The notes beneath the pieces are model-generated. The model was not told where the DNA came from and made no database searches. It worked only from the letters and a program-made list of their open reading frames with translations. Below, piece after piece: positions 33,969 to 44,990 of a stretch of 64,000 nt of DNA (position 1 is the stretch's first letter; each line of letters starts with the position of its first letter). Both the position numbers and the translations under genes were made by a program. Source of the stretch: Amia ocellicauda (lineage: Eukaryota; Chordata; Actinopteri; Amiiformes; Amiidae); the NCBI RefSeq assembly GCF_036373705.1, contig NC_089864.1:864501-928500 (forward strand), in the 5' to 3' direction.

Positions 33969-35760
33969 TTAAGTAAACACTGCGGTTTCACTCACTATCA
34001 ACTCAGAGATGACTCGTTCCTTTAAGGTCTGGGTCTCTTCTGCAGAGATGTATTGTGTTCGGAACCTTGGGTCTAGGAAAGTGTTTAGCTGGTCCTGTGT
34101 GACTTCATATTTCTTGTTGAGGTAGTTCAGAATTTTTGATTTCAGTGATTTGGTCAGGTCAGTGTCCTCTTCCTCTTCAGCCAGCACTGAGGTATTAAGA
34201 AGATGCAGAGCAGGCTTCACGCAAGATATGCTCACATAACGTTCACCTGACAGGGCATCCGTGAAGTCCTGGAGTGGGCTGAGTGCCTTGTTCACAGATT
34301 CCAGGACCTCCAGGTCCTGCCATGAGGACAGTAGGTGTCGCACTTGGCGGTCTGTAGAGAGAACCTTGGACAAAGCATTTTGCTGCTCCAGGACTCTTGC
34401 TATCATTTTCTGAGTGGAACCCCATCGTGTTGAGCAGTCTGTCACCATGGCATGCTCTGGGAGGTTGAGCTCTCTTTGTGCTTCCCTCAAGGCCACTCTT
34501 TTCTTCCAGCTATGGGAGAAGTGGTCCACCATCTTCCTGCATATCCCAGTAGCCCTGTTAATGCATTGTGCATTATCTTTCAGAGCATTTCCTGTGAATG
34601 GTAAGAGTGTGAAAAAAAGACAAAACATTTTACTTACTACAGTGACAATGCAAAACATTTAATATTCACACTCTGATTACATGTCAGTTCCAAACTAATA
34701 GCATAAAACAGCAATACAAAAATTACAACAAACACACAGTTAATATTCATATCATGTCACCACTCTAAGCCTAATGAATGATAGTGCGGTAGTAGGCAAA
34801 TAGCTGTGGCAGATGTGTCCTTTACACACAACCAACTCTTACAGAATTATGTTTCATGCTAATAATTACCCCTAAATGAAATAGGCCACTCCTAGTATGC
34901 TTTGTGGCACACAATTCTACACTGTATTTAAAATTATTTTATTCTTAAATTGACGGTACAACTACCCCAAACCCCATGGTTAATTGCTGTTCTCCTACAA
35001 GTACAGTAGTATAAAATATTTGCTGTAGCCTAATAAGAAAAGATTAAATCAATTTAACTTACCGATGGCCAGATGAAGTCTATGCCCACAGCACTGGAGT
35101 CTAGTCCTCTGATGCAGCTGGCCCGCTTTGACAAGGTCAGTACCGGTGTGTGTGGCGGTCCCTGGGTGCTTCTGAGGCCCAAGGCTGCTCTCTCCCGTGT
35201 GGTCGTCGGGGAAATAGGATGTTTGCAGGCAGCAGATTTTCACTTCAAACTCCTCGTTGACTAAGTGCACAGTTAGTCTAATCTTTGGTTCAGTCGTCCT
35301 GCTTACCGTACTGTAACCATTTCCAGTTGGATCATTTTCTGAAATCCCACTTTGCCAATGGTGTATATGGGCATCATGTCTCTTGCCCAGCAGTGCGCTA
35401 TGGAGTCGGTGATTTCTTTACATCTCTGTGAAGACTTGTCATATGGCGTGACACTCGCAAACACGTCTGTAGTTGTGCTTTGTGTGCTCAGCTGTCTCTT
35501 TACTAATCTGGGCTTTCACCATCATGCATTCATCAGACTTTTCTCTGTGCTGTTTCAGGGGCGGATATAAATTTGTCGTGTTGCCACGATGTAACAACTT
35601 TAATTTTGCAAATTTTGCACAGTCCCTCTCTCTGCTCAGTGTCGGTTATCTTAAAGCCAAAATATTGCCATATAACACAGAGGTGGCATTTTTCTGGCCA
35701 CCATTCAGTGTCGGTCTGCTCGGCATTCATCTTCAGCTGGTCTCCGTGCTGCACACAGGA
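33969..35760 (-). pseudogene. Second hAT relic (ZBED1-like), nested and inverted
   Basis: From 5' to 3' on the minus strand: BED-type finger (Phe-Gly-Phe-Lys-Ile-Thr-Asp-Thr-Glu and Cys-Lys-Ile-Cys, about 35560-35690), middle part with stops (Ile-Thr-Asp-Ser-Ile-Ala-His), Leu-Gln-Thr-Ser-Tyr-Phe-Pro and Leu-Gln-Cys-Cys-Gly-His-Arg-Leu-His-Leu (35049-35270), a non-coding gap, then a 229-codon open segment (33969-34658) with Thr-Arg-Trp-Gly-Ser-Thr. Frameshifts and gaps make it non-functional. Confidence 0.75.
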
Positions 35761-35984
35761 AAGTCACATCATGACCAGAGCGCCACACCCGCCTTGCCTA
35801 AACTGAGACCGACGCATTTTTTTATTAGAAAACAGGCAAACTACTCTCAGAGAATGGGTTGTCACGTCCACACATGCACTTATTTATTTAATAAAATCGC
35901 AGCATGTTGCGTCATATAATGTATGCCATTTTCTATAGCTAGAGCTAATTTTACCTGCTGCTGTCATTCTCGTAGAATGAATGA

Positions 35985-37298
35985 TTGATAAGAAAGCAGC
36001 TGATGCACTGAAGACTGTACCGTGTCCAATAACACGGGGTGATGTAGGATCAATGACACGGGTGTTGATATTGCTGATCAAGTGGTGGAAAAGTTCAAAC
36101 ACTCTGGTTCATTTGCTCTGCAGCTGGATGAATCGACCGATGTCAGCGGGGAAGCCCAGTTGAGACATTTCAGAAATTAATGAGCACATTCTGCTCTGCG
36201 AGGAGCTAACGGGGAGCACAATGGGTGAGGATGTGTTTCACGTTATGGAGAGCTTTGTCTCAGAGCACAATCTGGATTGGAAATCCTGTATTCATGTGTG
36301 CAGCATCAATGACTGGGAGGGTGAAAGGATTAACTGCGCAAATAAAGAAGGTCAACCCCCCGATGTTGAGTAGAATCACTGTATCATTCACAGAGAGGCG
36401 CTTGCCAGTGAGAGAATGAGTCCTGAGTTACGTTTTGAATGACACAGTGAAAGTGAATAACTTTGGAATCGAGGCCTCTGAATCACAGACTGTTCGAAAG
36501 GCTGCCATGACAGTGGGATTGAGCACCAACAGCTACTGCTTCACACTGATGGACGTTGGCTATGGAAAGGGAAAACACTACAGAAACACTACACTTTTTG
36601 AGCTGCGAAATGAAGTAAGCGCTTTTCTGTCAGAGCTCTCACACCCCCTTGTGGCTGTGTTGGAGAACACAGACTGGGTAGCCCGCCTCGCCTATCTTGC
36701 TCATGTGTTCAGCAAACTGAACAACCTGAATCTAACTTTTCAAGGTAAAGACGTCATACATGTTTAAAATGTATGAGTGTGTCGATTCATGAAGAAGATC
36801 CAACTCTGGGAGAGGAAATGTGAAGATGGGGACACAAGTTGTTTCCAGCAGCTCAACAGCTACCTTTCAACAGGTGATGTTGACAGAGCTCCTATAGTGT
36901 AACTAGTAAGCACACATTTATCCAAACTCAACAGTGCGTCCAACTACTACTTCCCTGATATTGAAAGCAAATCTGCCAAACTTGACTGGGTGCATAACCC
37001 TTTCATGACTGAAAGTACGAATAACAACATTCGTACCAGACTACAGGAACATCTGGTGGATGTGTCCTTGGACTGTGGCCTGAAGATGAGGTACTCAGAG
37101 ACACTATCACAGTTCTGGTGTGATGTGGAAAAGGAATTTCCTGATCTGGGGAAACATGCACTGAATGAACTGCTGCCATTTGGATCTACATATTTATGTG
37201 AAGTGACATTTTCATCCATGACCATAATCAAGACCAAGCACAGGAACAGACTCAACTTGGAGAAAACCCTGATAGCTGCAGTTGCCACACAAGACTAA
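35985..37298 (+). pseudogene. hAT transposase relic, core and C-terminal part
   Basis: Continuation of the relic at 33651. Gln-Leu-Asp-Glu-Ser-Thr-Asp is the hAT core motif (about 36123), then Ile-His-Arg-Glu-Ala-Leu-Ala, Phe-Glu-Leu-Arg-Asn-Glu-Val, and a C-terminal dimerisation region with Leu-Leu-Pro-Phe-Gly-Ser-Thr-Tyr-Leu-Cys-Glu before the stop at 37296. Several stops interrupt it. Confidence 0.75.
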
Positions 37299-40037
37299 CC
37301 AAGCTTATGAGTGAGAGACAGGGTCAAGTTTCTCATTGATTGGTGAGTCCTCATGTGTCATACACAAGTCTATACATATGGGTATATTGAGAATAGGCTG
37401 CTCCTATGTATATAAAATGTAATCTTTGTTCTTGTGGTCTGGACACTTGAAGATGTGAAAAAGTCATACAAATATTAAACTGAGAAAATTGTGTAACGTA
37501 CCGTGGGGCATGGGAACAGGGGACCCAGTTGCAGTGCTGGTAGAGGAGGTCAGATAGACGTGGGTCGGGAACCAGCAGGACAGGGCAATCAGGGCAAGGC
37601 AAAGACGTGGTCGTGCTAACAGGCAAGGGTTGGGCAATCAGGCAAACAAAGTCAAGAGGAAGGTCCAAAGTCATGGTCAGGAAGTCAAGCAGGAGGTCAA
37701 GGAAACAAGGCTGAGACAAGGCACAGGGAGACTGTGTGGAATTGTAGACAGAGCTGACAAAACTTCACGTTGAGGGAGTGTTCGTGAGAGGTCTTTATAG
37801 GGAGCAGAGAACCAGGTTGGAAGGTGCAGGACGAATGGGAGCAGGGGTAAATTGGACGTTTTCAGGAATGTGATTCAATCTTTCTGTAGGCCTGTGCCCT
37901 CTCCTTTGTGACAGTATCAAATATAGGAATGATGTAACCATTAAAGGAGTGAATACAAATACAAAATATTAAGAGTAGAACAGTTTTTATTAGGAAAATT
38001 AAACTGGAATTGTGTTATATCCTACAGCATTACGATACACAAGTTTTACACAGTTCCATCAAAGGGAGCCCAACAAATTCCATAACTTAAAAATGTGCTC
38101 AACAAACCAGAATTAGCTCGTCTATTCAGTTTGGCACTTTTATATCAAGAAATACAATTTTATCAGATAAGAAAGGTTGGCATTTGTCTGTCAAAAAATG
38201 ATTAAATCATTTGAATACACCAGGGGTAGTCAATTATTTTGTGTCAGGGTCCAAATTTCTTGGTTAAAGTATAGTCAGACATGGGGGGGTGTCACAACTT
38301 CAAATGACCCTTAACAACACATACAGTTCTGTGAATTAGTAATATACCCCATTGCTTATATTTAGTACATTCATTTGACAATACAATTACACAAATAAAA
38401 TGTTTAAATAATGGTATGTATTCTTGTATATATACTAATATTTTAGACCACTTAAATTTGAATTTGTTCAAGATTATTGTAGTCAAATAGATAAACATAA
38501 TTGAAACTTTCAAGCAGTTTGTGTCTTATTAGATTCAAGTTTTTACCATATCCCTTTGTCCCACTGTGCACTGCACAAAATTAGTGTTGAAAAATGAGGA
38601 CAGGGTGTATTGACAAACTCAGGGTGGGGGGCTGGGGGTCCCCCAGAAGATTTTGACAACTGGAGACCTGAAGTGTGTGATTCTGAGTCATTTCGAAGTC
38701 GAACAACAGATCAAAATCTCCATGAAATCAGGAAGATTTGGACTCAAACATATCTTTGATTCACAACCACACATCAGCAGCGAAAATCGCACATCAACCA
38801 ATATTATAGATGAAAACCAGACGTGGTTTCTGGTGCTGGTCAATCACAGATCTGTGTCGGTGGGTCTCTGTGATTGAAACGGGTGAGGAGCACAACTCTC
38901 GATGTGTCGCTGCTAGAAATATGTGTCTGCACTGAAATCCGCTGTGTCCGCCGCTGACGGAGGAGTTTCTAGGTGAACACAAGCTATGGCACCGTGACCC
39001 CCGGTCGTGTGTGCGCACTTTTATATTTTAGAGGCGAGGTTGACATATGTCCACACAACAAACGATGCACATTTTAGCTGCTAATTTATAGAAATCAGGA
39101 AAACCGAATAGCTGTTTTTGTTTTGTGTTTTTGACAGTACACAGTGCCGCTCTTGCCCCAGTCCAGAGTGTGTGCAGAGACGCCGAACCGGGAATCTGAA
39201 AACTAAATAGTGACAAATGCAATCAGTCTTCATGATAAACACAGCAGACAGAAATTGGCACAATGTTGTATTTATATGACCAAAGACTGCATTTTACTAA
39301 ACCCTGAAACTGTAATTCACTTTAAACTCTACATTTTGTAAAATGGTTTGTTTTACAGACACAGAAACAGATAGGATCACCCTCAACATATTCCCTCAAC
39401 ACTTACAAAAATGATGATGTAAACTTAAAGGTTTACCAGTAGCACAGGGGTATTATTAATCTATCCATGCAACTTTTAGACACTTGTCTAATACAGAGCT
39501 AATAACGGCATTGACAGCAGGTAGCAGGGCTTAGACAATGCTGTGCACTGGGGTTTAAAATGACTCTGTAGACCAGGGCTCCAACCCCAAAAGTGAAGGC
39601 ATGTTTTTTGTATCATATGTATAATTTTGTATTACTATGTACGTTCATGTGATTTATACTTTTTATTTAAGGTGTTAAACATAATTGTATCATATTTTAA
39701 ATTATAAAATAATATTTACAAATAACAAATATTAATAATAATAATAATTCAAAAACATATTAAACAAAACTCAACCTGACAAAGTGTTAAATCTGCTACT
39801 TTTATGCCTTTCAATCAACCTGTCCTTTCCGTTGAGTGCCTTTACAGCCCCTCATTGCTCCCTTGCAATACAGTGCGTGACGTGGACTCTTTACACTGCA
39901 ATTCATGTTAATGTAGAATCCGTCAACACAAAATTGTACACAAATATATGAAATAAGTAAACAAGACAAACATTAACAACAGCAACCACTTTCAGTCTAA
40001 CATTTCACAGTATAGAAATTAAATCAGTTTGAATTAC
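37299..40037. other. Repeat-derived intergenic DNA, no gene recognised
   Basis: GGCAAACAAAGTC- and AGGGCAATCAGG-like motifs at 37500-37730 look like worn retroelement DNA. CAGGGGTAGTCAATTATTTT at 38220 resembles a hAT end but no partner end was found. Nothing else is supported. Confidence 0.35.
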
Positions 40038-40129
40038 CTCATGGCTTTCCTCAGGCTCGGAGCCAGGCCCGGTCTTGCCATCAGCGTCAGAAGCTGAGCG
40101 CTCTGTGTAAGAGTCAGAGTATCGTTCAG
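40038..40129 (-). other. Exon-like segment encoding an acidic Ser-rich stretch
   Basis: Bounded on the minus strand by CCGCCGCTCACAG and donor GTAATTC. One frame gives 30 codons (Glu-Arg-Tyr-Ser-Asp-Ser-Tyr-Thr-Glu-Arg-Ser through Glu-Glu-Ser-His-Glu) that look like a cytoplasmic tail. Partner exons were not found, so this is only a candidate. Confidence 0.25.
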
Positions 40130-40861
40130 CTGTGAGCGGCGGAGAGGGGAAAGGGAGATGCACAGCAGGCAGAGTGTCTGTGAGACGGGTCTCTGTCCTG
40201 CTTGTCCTGCAGAGCCTCTCTTATCTGAAAGGGCACTGGACACACCCAAAGCAGCAACGCCCCCAGACAGCAGCTCCTTAAGAGAGGACACTGTCAAATG
40301 TAACTTTCAATAAAAAGCCACTGATGGACCATTTTCAGCTGAATTAATCCTCAGCATCAAATGCATTGAGACCGTACACATCTTTCAGATGCCTTGTACT
40401 TTAAGATATGTTGTATATCTAGGCTACCCTGTTATTGCTTGAATAAAATGTTATTTAATGAGAGCAGTAAACAAAAGGGGAAACAAAGATCATTTGAACC
40501 ACTCTTGCTATTATAAATAACTAAGATGAAGGCCTAAACTGTCTGTCTAGTAACTGTTTAGTAACTTTCTGTGAGTGTGCTAAAGAAATAAACATCTAAT
40601 TTCTGTCATTACAGTGAACTAACTTGAATAAGTAAAGTACACACCTAACAATTGCTTAGAATGAAATGCTTTTCTTTAAGAAATGTAAGATTAGTGCTCA
40701 AAATAATTAGACATCTATTTTCTACCACGGGTTGATTATGTTGACAGTTTATGGCTGTGCTTTGCCATTAATCCAGATTTCACCTTGTTCTCTATGGGTT
40801 GGTTTCACAGAGCATGAATAGCACTAGTTTGAGTACATTACTCAGAATATGGCACTCGTGG
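40130..40861. other. Intergenic, no feature recognised
   Basis: AT-rich DNA without recognisable coding or transposon signals. Confidence 0.4.
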
Positions 40862-41464
40862 AAAAGCGGTGAACCGGCAACAAGGTGATGGGCGGTCAAG
40901 GGTCATTGATGCACGTGGGGAGCGAAGGCTGGCCCGTGTGGTCCGATCCAACAGACGAGCTACTGTAGCTCAAATTGCTGAAAAAGTGAATGCTGGTTCT
41001 GATAGAAAGGTGTCAGAACACACAGTGCATCGCAGTTTGTTGCGTATGGGGCTGCGTAGCCGCAGACCAGTCTGGGTGCCCATGCTGACCCCTGTCCACT
41101 GCCGAAAGCGCCTACAATGGGCACGTGAGCATCAGAACTGGACCACGGAGCAATGGAAGAAGGTGGCCTGGTCTGATGAATCACGAGTTCAAGGTGTTGA
41201 CTTGGCCTCCAAATTCCCCAGATCTCCATCCAATCGTGCATCTGTGGGATGTGCTGGACAAACAAGTCCGATCCATGGAGGCCCCACCTCGCAACTTACA
41301 GGACTTAAAGGATCTGCTGCTAACGTCTTGGTGCCAGATACCACAGCACACCTTCAGAGGTCTAGTGGAGTCCATGCCTCGACGGGTCAGGGCTGTTTTG
41401 GTGGCAAAAGGGGGGCCTACACAATATTAGGCAGGTGGTCATAATGTTATGGCTGATCGGTGTA
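40862..41464 (+). mobile_element. Internally deleted Tc1-like element, copy A
   Basis: Contains the transposase parts Trp-Ser-Asp-Glu-Ser (first catalytic Asp), then jumps to Leu-Thr-Trp-Pro-Pro-Asn-Ser-Pro-Asp-Leu and His-Leu-Trp-Asp, and ends Val-Ala-Lys-Gly-Gly-Pro-Thr-Gln-Tyr. The central region with the second Asp is missing and the frame changes at the join. The 3' end is CATAATGTTATGGCTGATCG; the 5' end is absent. The same deletion is in copy B (46914-47394). Confidence 0.85.
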
Positions 41465-41465
41465 A

Positions 41466-41693
41466 GTGTCACACTTGCTAAATGCTGTGCTATGTGTTGC
41501 TCGTACCCTACGTGGAATAAGTATCACCATGCAGACTGAGAAATTGAAAGCTCTTTTGTATCGCCTCAAAACATGCACTCTACCTTCAAGATGGTTTAGT
41601 AACTTGTTAGAAAGTGTGGATGAGAAAGTAATACAAATAGTTGAGAAGATTATAAATACCAAGTCTAATCATGTGTTTTACAAACATAAATAA
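41466..41693 (+). CDS. Unassigned open frame, 75 codons
   Basis: Begins one base after the Tc1-like end. Mixed hydrophobic and basic residues (Lys-Leu-Lys-Ala-Leu-Leu-Tyr-Arg-Leu-Lys, then Ser-Val-Asp-Glu-Lys-Val-Ile-Gln-Ile-Val-Glu-Lys-Ile). Composition looks helical and protein-like, but I recognise no family. It may be an exon of the same unknown gene as 42150-42418. Confidence 0.25.
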   Translation: MSHLLNAVLCVARTLRGISITMQTEKLKALLYRLKTCTLPSRWFSNLLESVDEKVIQIVEKIINTKSNHVFYKHK

Positions 41694-41753
41694 AATACTG
41701 TTTGTGTATGATCTGCATTTCTGTGCAATAAGACATTACATTTTCATTCCTAT

Positions 41754-42135
41754 TGTAACAGTGATTTAAAGGCAGCACCGCCCCTCTCGAATAATATGCG
41801 GTCAATTCCGTAGGGGCTGCTGGGAGATTAGAGAAAGTGCTGTAAAAAGTTAACTAAGTGCCTGTTAAGTGTTATATATTGATTATGTTCTGTATCGTTG
41901 TGTACTGTTGTTGGATGTCTCCTGTTCTTTGATTTGTCTTTGGTTTCGCCCCTTTTGTTTGAATAATCGGGCTCTGAATAGCCCCAGTGTTTCTCCTGCA
42001 GTTCGTTCCACGGCTAGCACTGCCTTTGTAAAGGCGGACAGTGCGTGTGAGAAATAAAGTGCACATTTACTGAAAACGGTGTCTGACTCCATGTTTTGGA
42101 CCCAGAAGGGTTGGTAACAAACCAAAACTGTTACA
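41754..42135 (+). mobile_element. Solo LTR
   Basis: 382 bp starting TGTAACAGT and ending ACTGTTACA (9-bp inverted ends, TG...CA), flanked by CTAT on both sides (41750-41753 and 42136-42139). AATAAA at 42053-42058 fits an LTR polyadenylation signal. No internal retroelement sequence adjoins it, so it is a solo LTR left by recombination. A 4-bp duplication is compatible with Gypsy-type elements. Confidence 0.8.
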
Positions 42136-42149
42136 CTATATTTTTTCAG

Positions 42150-42418
42150 AGACAGAAAACCCAGGGTGCCATGGGATCATTTTATGTATATTTGAGGAAT
42201 TTCTGCTTGAAGATGTCATCCTTACTCTAATAGCTCACAAGATTGGTGATTTGTATGAAACTGGTGAATCTAATGTTAAATCAATAGTTGAGGATGTTGA
42301 GAAAATAGTGGAGGCTCTCCCCAGTATGCTCAAGAGAATCCTGTATAAAGAGTCACGGCCTGGTGAATCTGCTTTTATCACTGTCCAAAAAGTTTTGGGA
42401 ACACTATCCCTTTCATGA
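42150..42418 (+). CDS. Exon-like open frame after TTTTTTCAG, 88 codons and stop
   Basis: A good acceptor (TATATTTTTTCAG) is followed by an open frame of 88 sense codons ending in TGA at 42416. It has an amphipathic, protein-like sequence (Phe-Glu-Glu-Phe-Leu-Leu-Glu-Asp-Val-Ile-Leu, then Val-Glu-Asp-Val-Glu-Lys-Ile-Val-Glu-Ala-Leu) but no early ATG. It could be a terminal exon in phase 1. The family is not recognised. The solo LTR sits just upstream of its acceptor. Confidence 0.35.
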
Positions 42419-43083
42419 CCAAACTCAATTTCTACACCGTGCCACACAGAATAGCCATGATCTGTGCCACAGCCCTTACCAATAAACATGTAGAGGGAGT
42501 TGCTAGTGCAGTACAGTTCAGCTGTTTCTTACTGGCTGCTGTAGGTGTTGGGAACGTGAGATCATTGGTCACCCGTGTCAGTATCTAATCTCACTGTCTA
42601 CCTCTAACCTGATACCTTTTTGTCATGTTTAGAGCTGTCACAACAAAAGACTGACATTGATGCATATTTTACCTTTTTTAATGTCTATACCATTATTTTA
42701 ATTTGGATTAATTTTATTTCGCTAACACTATCATCTTAAGCCTAATCATAAAAAATATATAACCTAAAAACATCACACCACAGCACTAAACACAGATTAG
42801 CCTCTTAAACACCCCCACACCAACAGGGTGGGGTAGTGGAGACCTGTTGTCAAGATGACCTTGTTCCGTACCAAGATGGCTGCCCCTTACCAAGATGGCT
42901 ACTCCCTACCAAGGTGGCTGACTGGGGAGGGTCAAAAGGTAACCCTGGGGGAGGGTGGGAAGGAGAGGGTTCGGTTCAAGGGATAACCGGGGCTAAGGTG
43001 TGACTTACGTTCCATGGGCACCGGGGAGATGGGCTTCCGGGACCTGTCACTTTGACAAAAAGTCAAACTATTAGTACTAAATG
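42419..43083. other. Intergenic with repeated CAAGATGGCT motifs
   Basis: Three close copies of ACCAAGATGGCT-type sequence (about 42869-42913) resemble YY1 sites; otherwise no feature recognised. Confidence 0.35.
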
Positions 43084-43302
43084 TGCAGCAGTGTGGAGTA
43101 GTGGGTAGGGCTTTGAACTCTGGAGGGTTGTGGGCACAATCCCCAGGTGGGGGAAAATGCTGTGGTACCCTTGAGCATGGTACTTTACCTAGATTGCTCT
43201 AGTAAGATGCCCAGCTGTATAAATGGGTACAAATGTATGTTGTAACAGTTGAAAGTCAGCCTGGATAAGGGTGTCTACTAAGAAATCGGATAATAAATAA
43301 AA
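43084..43302 (+). mobile_element. tRNA-derived SINE, near full length
   Basis: Head with AGTAGTGGGTAGGGCT (box A like) and GGTTGTGGGCACAATCCC (box B like), body AGCTGTATAAATGGGTACAA, tail AGCCTGGATAAGGGTGTCTA and an AAATAAATAA 3' end. Same family as 18526-18685 and 52848-52926. Confidence 0.8.
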
Positions 43303-43618
43303 GTGATTTACTTATTCATGCACATGGAGAGAGAAACAGTACCCTGGCAGCGTGATATTGCTCTCTGACTCCTCTGAGCAGGAGTTCAATACACTTGTAC
43401 AGACAATGAAACAGTTATTAGATAGAGAAACATCTTGCAATAGGGTTGTCAGGAGACAACAACCTGACTCGCCAGCTGGACTTATCAGAGAGACAGATTA
43501 TCCATTCCTGAACTAAAAAGGGAAACATGTCTTGCCTCATATTGAGCAAGCTAATTAATGTCTACACTTGCAGTTATTAAAATAGAAAATAGAACAAATT
43601 AATACATATACTTCTAGG

Positions 43619-43880
43619 GTTGGCCATGCACCGGCTCCGGAGCCCAGCACAGGGCACTGGGCAGGAATACACCCAGGAGGGGATGCCAGTCCATTGCTAG
43701 CAACACACACGGCTATTTAGCAAGGCCAATTAAGTTGTGTGTCTTTGGACGGTGGGAGGAAACCAGAGTGCCCAGAGAAGACCCACACGGACACGGGGAC
43801 AGGCACCCCGAGCTGAGACTCAAACCAAGGACCGCGGAGCTGTGAGGCAGCAGTGTTAACCACCGCGCCACCCCAGTGGA
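43619..43880 (-). mobile_element. Second-family tRNA-derived SINE
   Basis: Minus strand begins GGGGTGGCGCGGTGGTTAAC (box A) and has GGTCCTTGGTTTGAGTCTCA (box B), then TGGTTTCCTCCCACCGTCCA and ATGGACTGGCATCCCCTCCT, a body found in many fish SINEs. Confidence 0.75.
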
Positions 43881-43959
43881 CTACAGTCCAGTGTAATACA
43901 TCACAAGTTGCTACAGACAGAGACAGGAGAGTACAGGTGAGAGGCAGCCATCTTGTTGT

Positions 43960-44990
43960 TTTCCTAGTTTCACACCAGTCTTAGCATTGCTCATTTTGTT
44001 TTAAGTTTGCCTTAATTGAAGTTAATCTTATTTGTAGTTGGTCAATTCAGTTCAGCTGCTGAATTGGTGAAAGTAAATAGGTTGTAAAAAGGTTATTTAG
44101 TCAAGGACTAGCAGGAATTCTGTTCCAGGTGGAGCCAGGTGGGGCAAGTTAGGTGTGAATTGGTGGCAGGTAGACAAAAGGTACTTAATGCAGCTGTTGA
44201 GCAACAGCTGTGCTGTTTCTCGGTGACAAAAAGTTGAGCAATTGACTGGGGTACAGGCACCAAGAGCCAAAAAACAAAATCAAAAAAGAAACTAGCATTT
44301 AGAAGCATGTGGCCACTACAATGTCAGGTTTACAGAATCACTGCCTTCCTGGATGAACTCATCAAGAAGGTTTCATTTGTGAACGTTGTCGTTAAGTTGA
44401 AATCCTAGAGATCAAGGTTCGTGATCTTGAGGCTCAGCTTCTCGATCTGTGCTGTATTAGGGATATAGGAGAATTAGTCAATCAGCCCTTGATAGAGATG
44501 GTGTGCAGCCAAAACCTAGGAGAGTTGAGACCTTAGAGCAGGACAGTGTAGAGGACCGCTGGGTTACAGTAGGTTGTAACCGCAGAAAAGGGTGCACACA
44601 ACCCCTAGAGACACCCCAAGAGCTAGAATTGCCCAACAGGTTCCAACTGCTGGACACCGAGTTGGACAGTGACAGCTCAGAGGGTGATGGGGGGGCAGTT
44701 GAGCACCAGAGCATCATGGTGTCCACTCCACCCAGAACAGGGAGGTAGTTATACTAGGAGATCACACAGTGTGCTCTAGTGATAAGGAGACCCGCATGGT
44801 ATCTTGCCTGCCTGGTGCTCAGGATGTAGACCTCCCTAAACTAGTAGACAGGCTACAAGGCCAAAGCCGGGGGGAATCCACTGGAATTCCACATTGGAAC
44901 CAATGACATAGGAAAAGGTAGGACAGAGGTTCTGCAAGACAAATTTAAAGAGTTAGGAACAAAACTAAAGAGCAGAACCTGTTTCTACAT
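43960..44990 (+). pseudogene. CR1/L2-type LINE 5' part with ORF1 esterase motifs
   Basis: ORF1-like segments: Leu-Gly-Asp-His-Thr-Val-Cys-Ser-Ser-Asp-Lys-Glu-Thr-Arg-Met (about 44755) and, after a frame change, His-x-Gly-Thr-Asn-Asp-Ile-Gly-Lys-Gly-Arg (about 44895). These correspond to the SGNH-hydrolase (esterase) domain of some CR1/L2 ORF1 proteins; the Ser of the GDS block is replaced by His. An 81-codon open segment lies at 44503-44748. No ORF2 follows. Confidence 0.55.
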
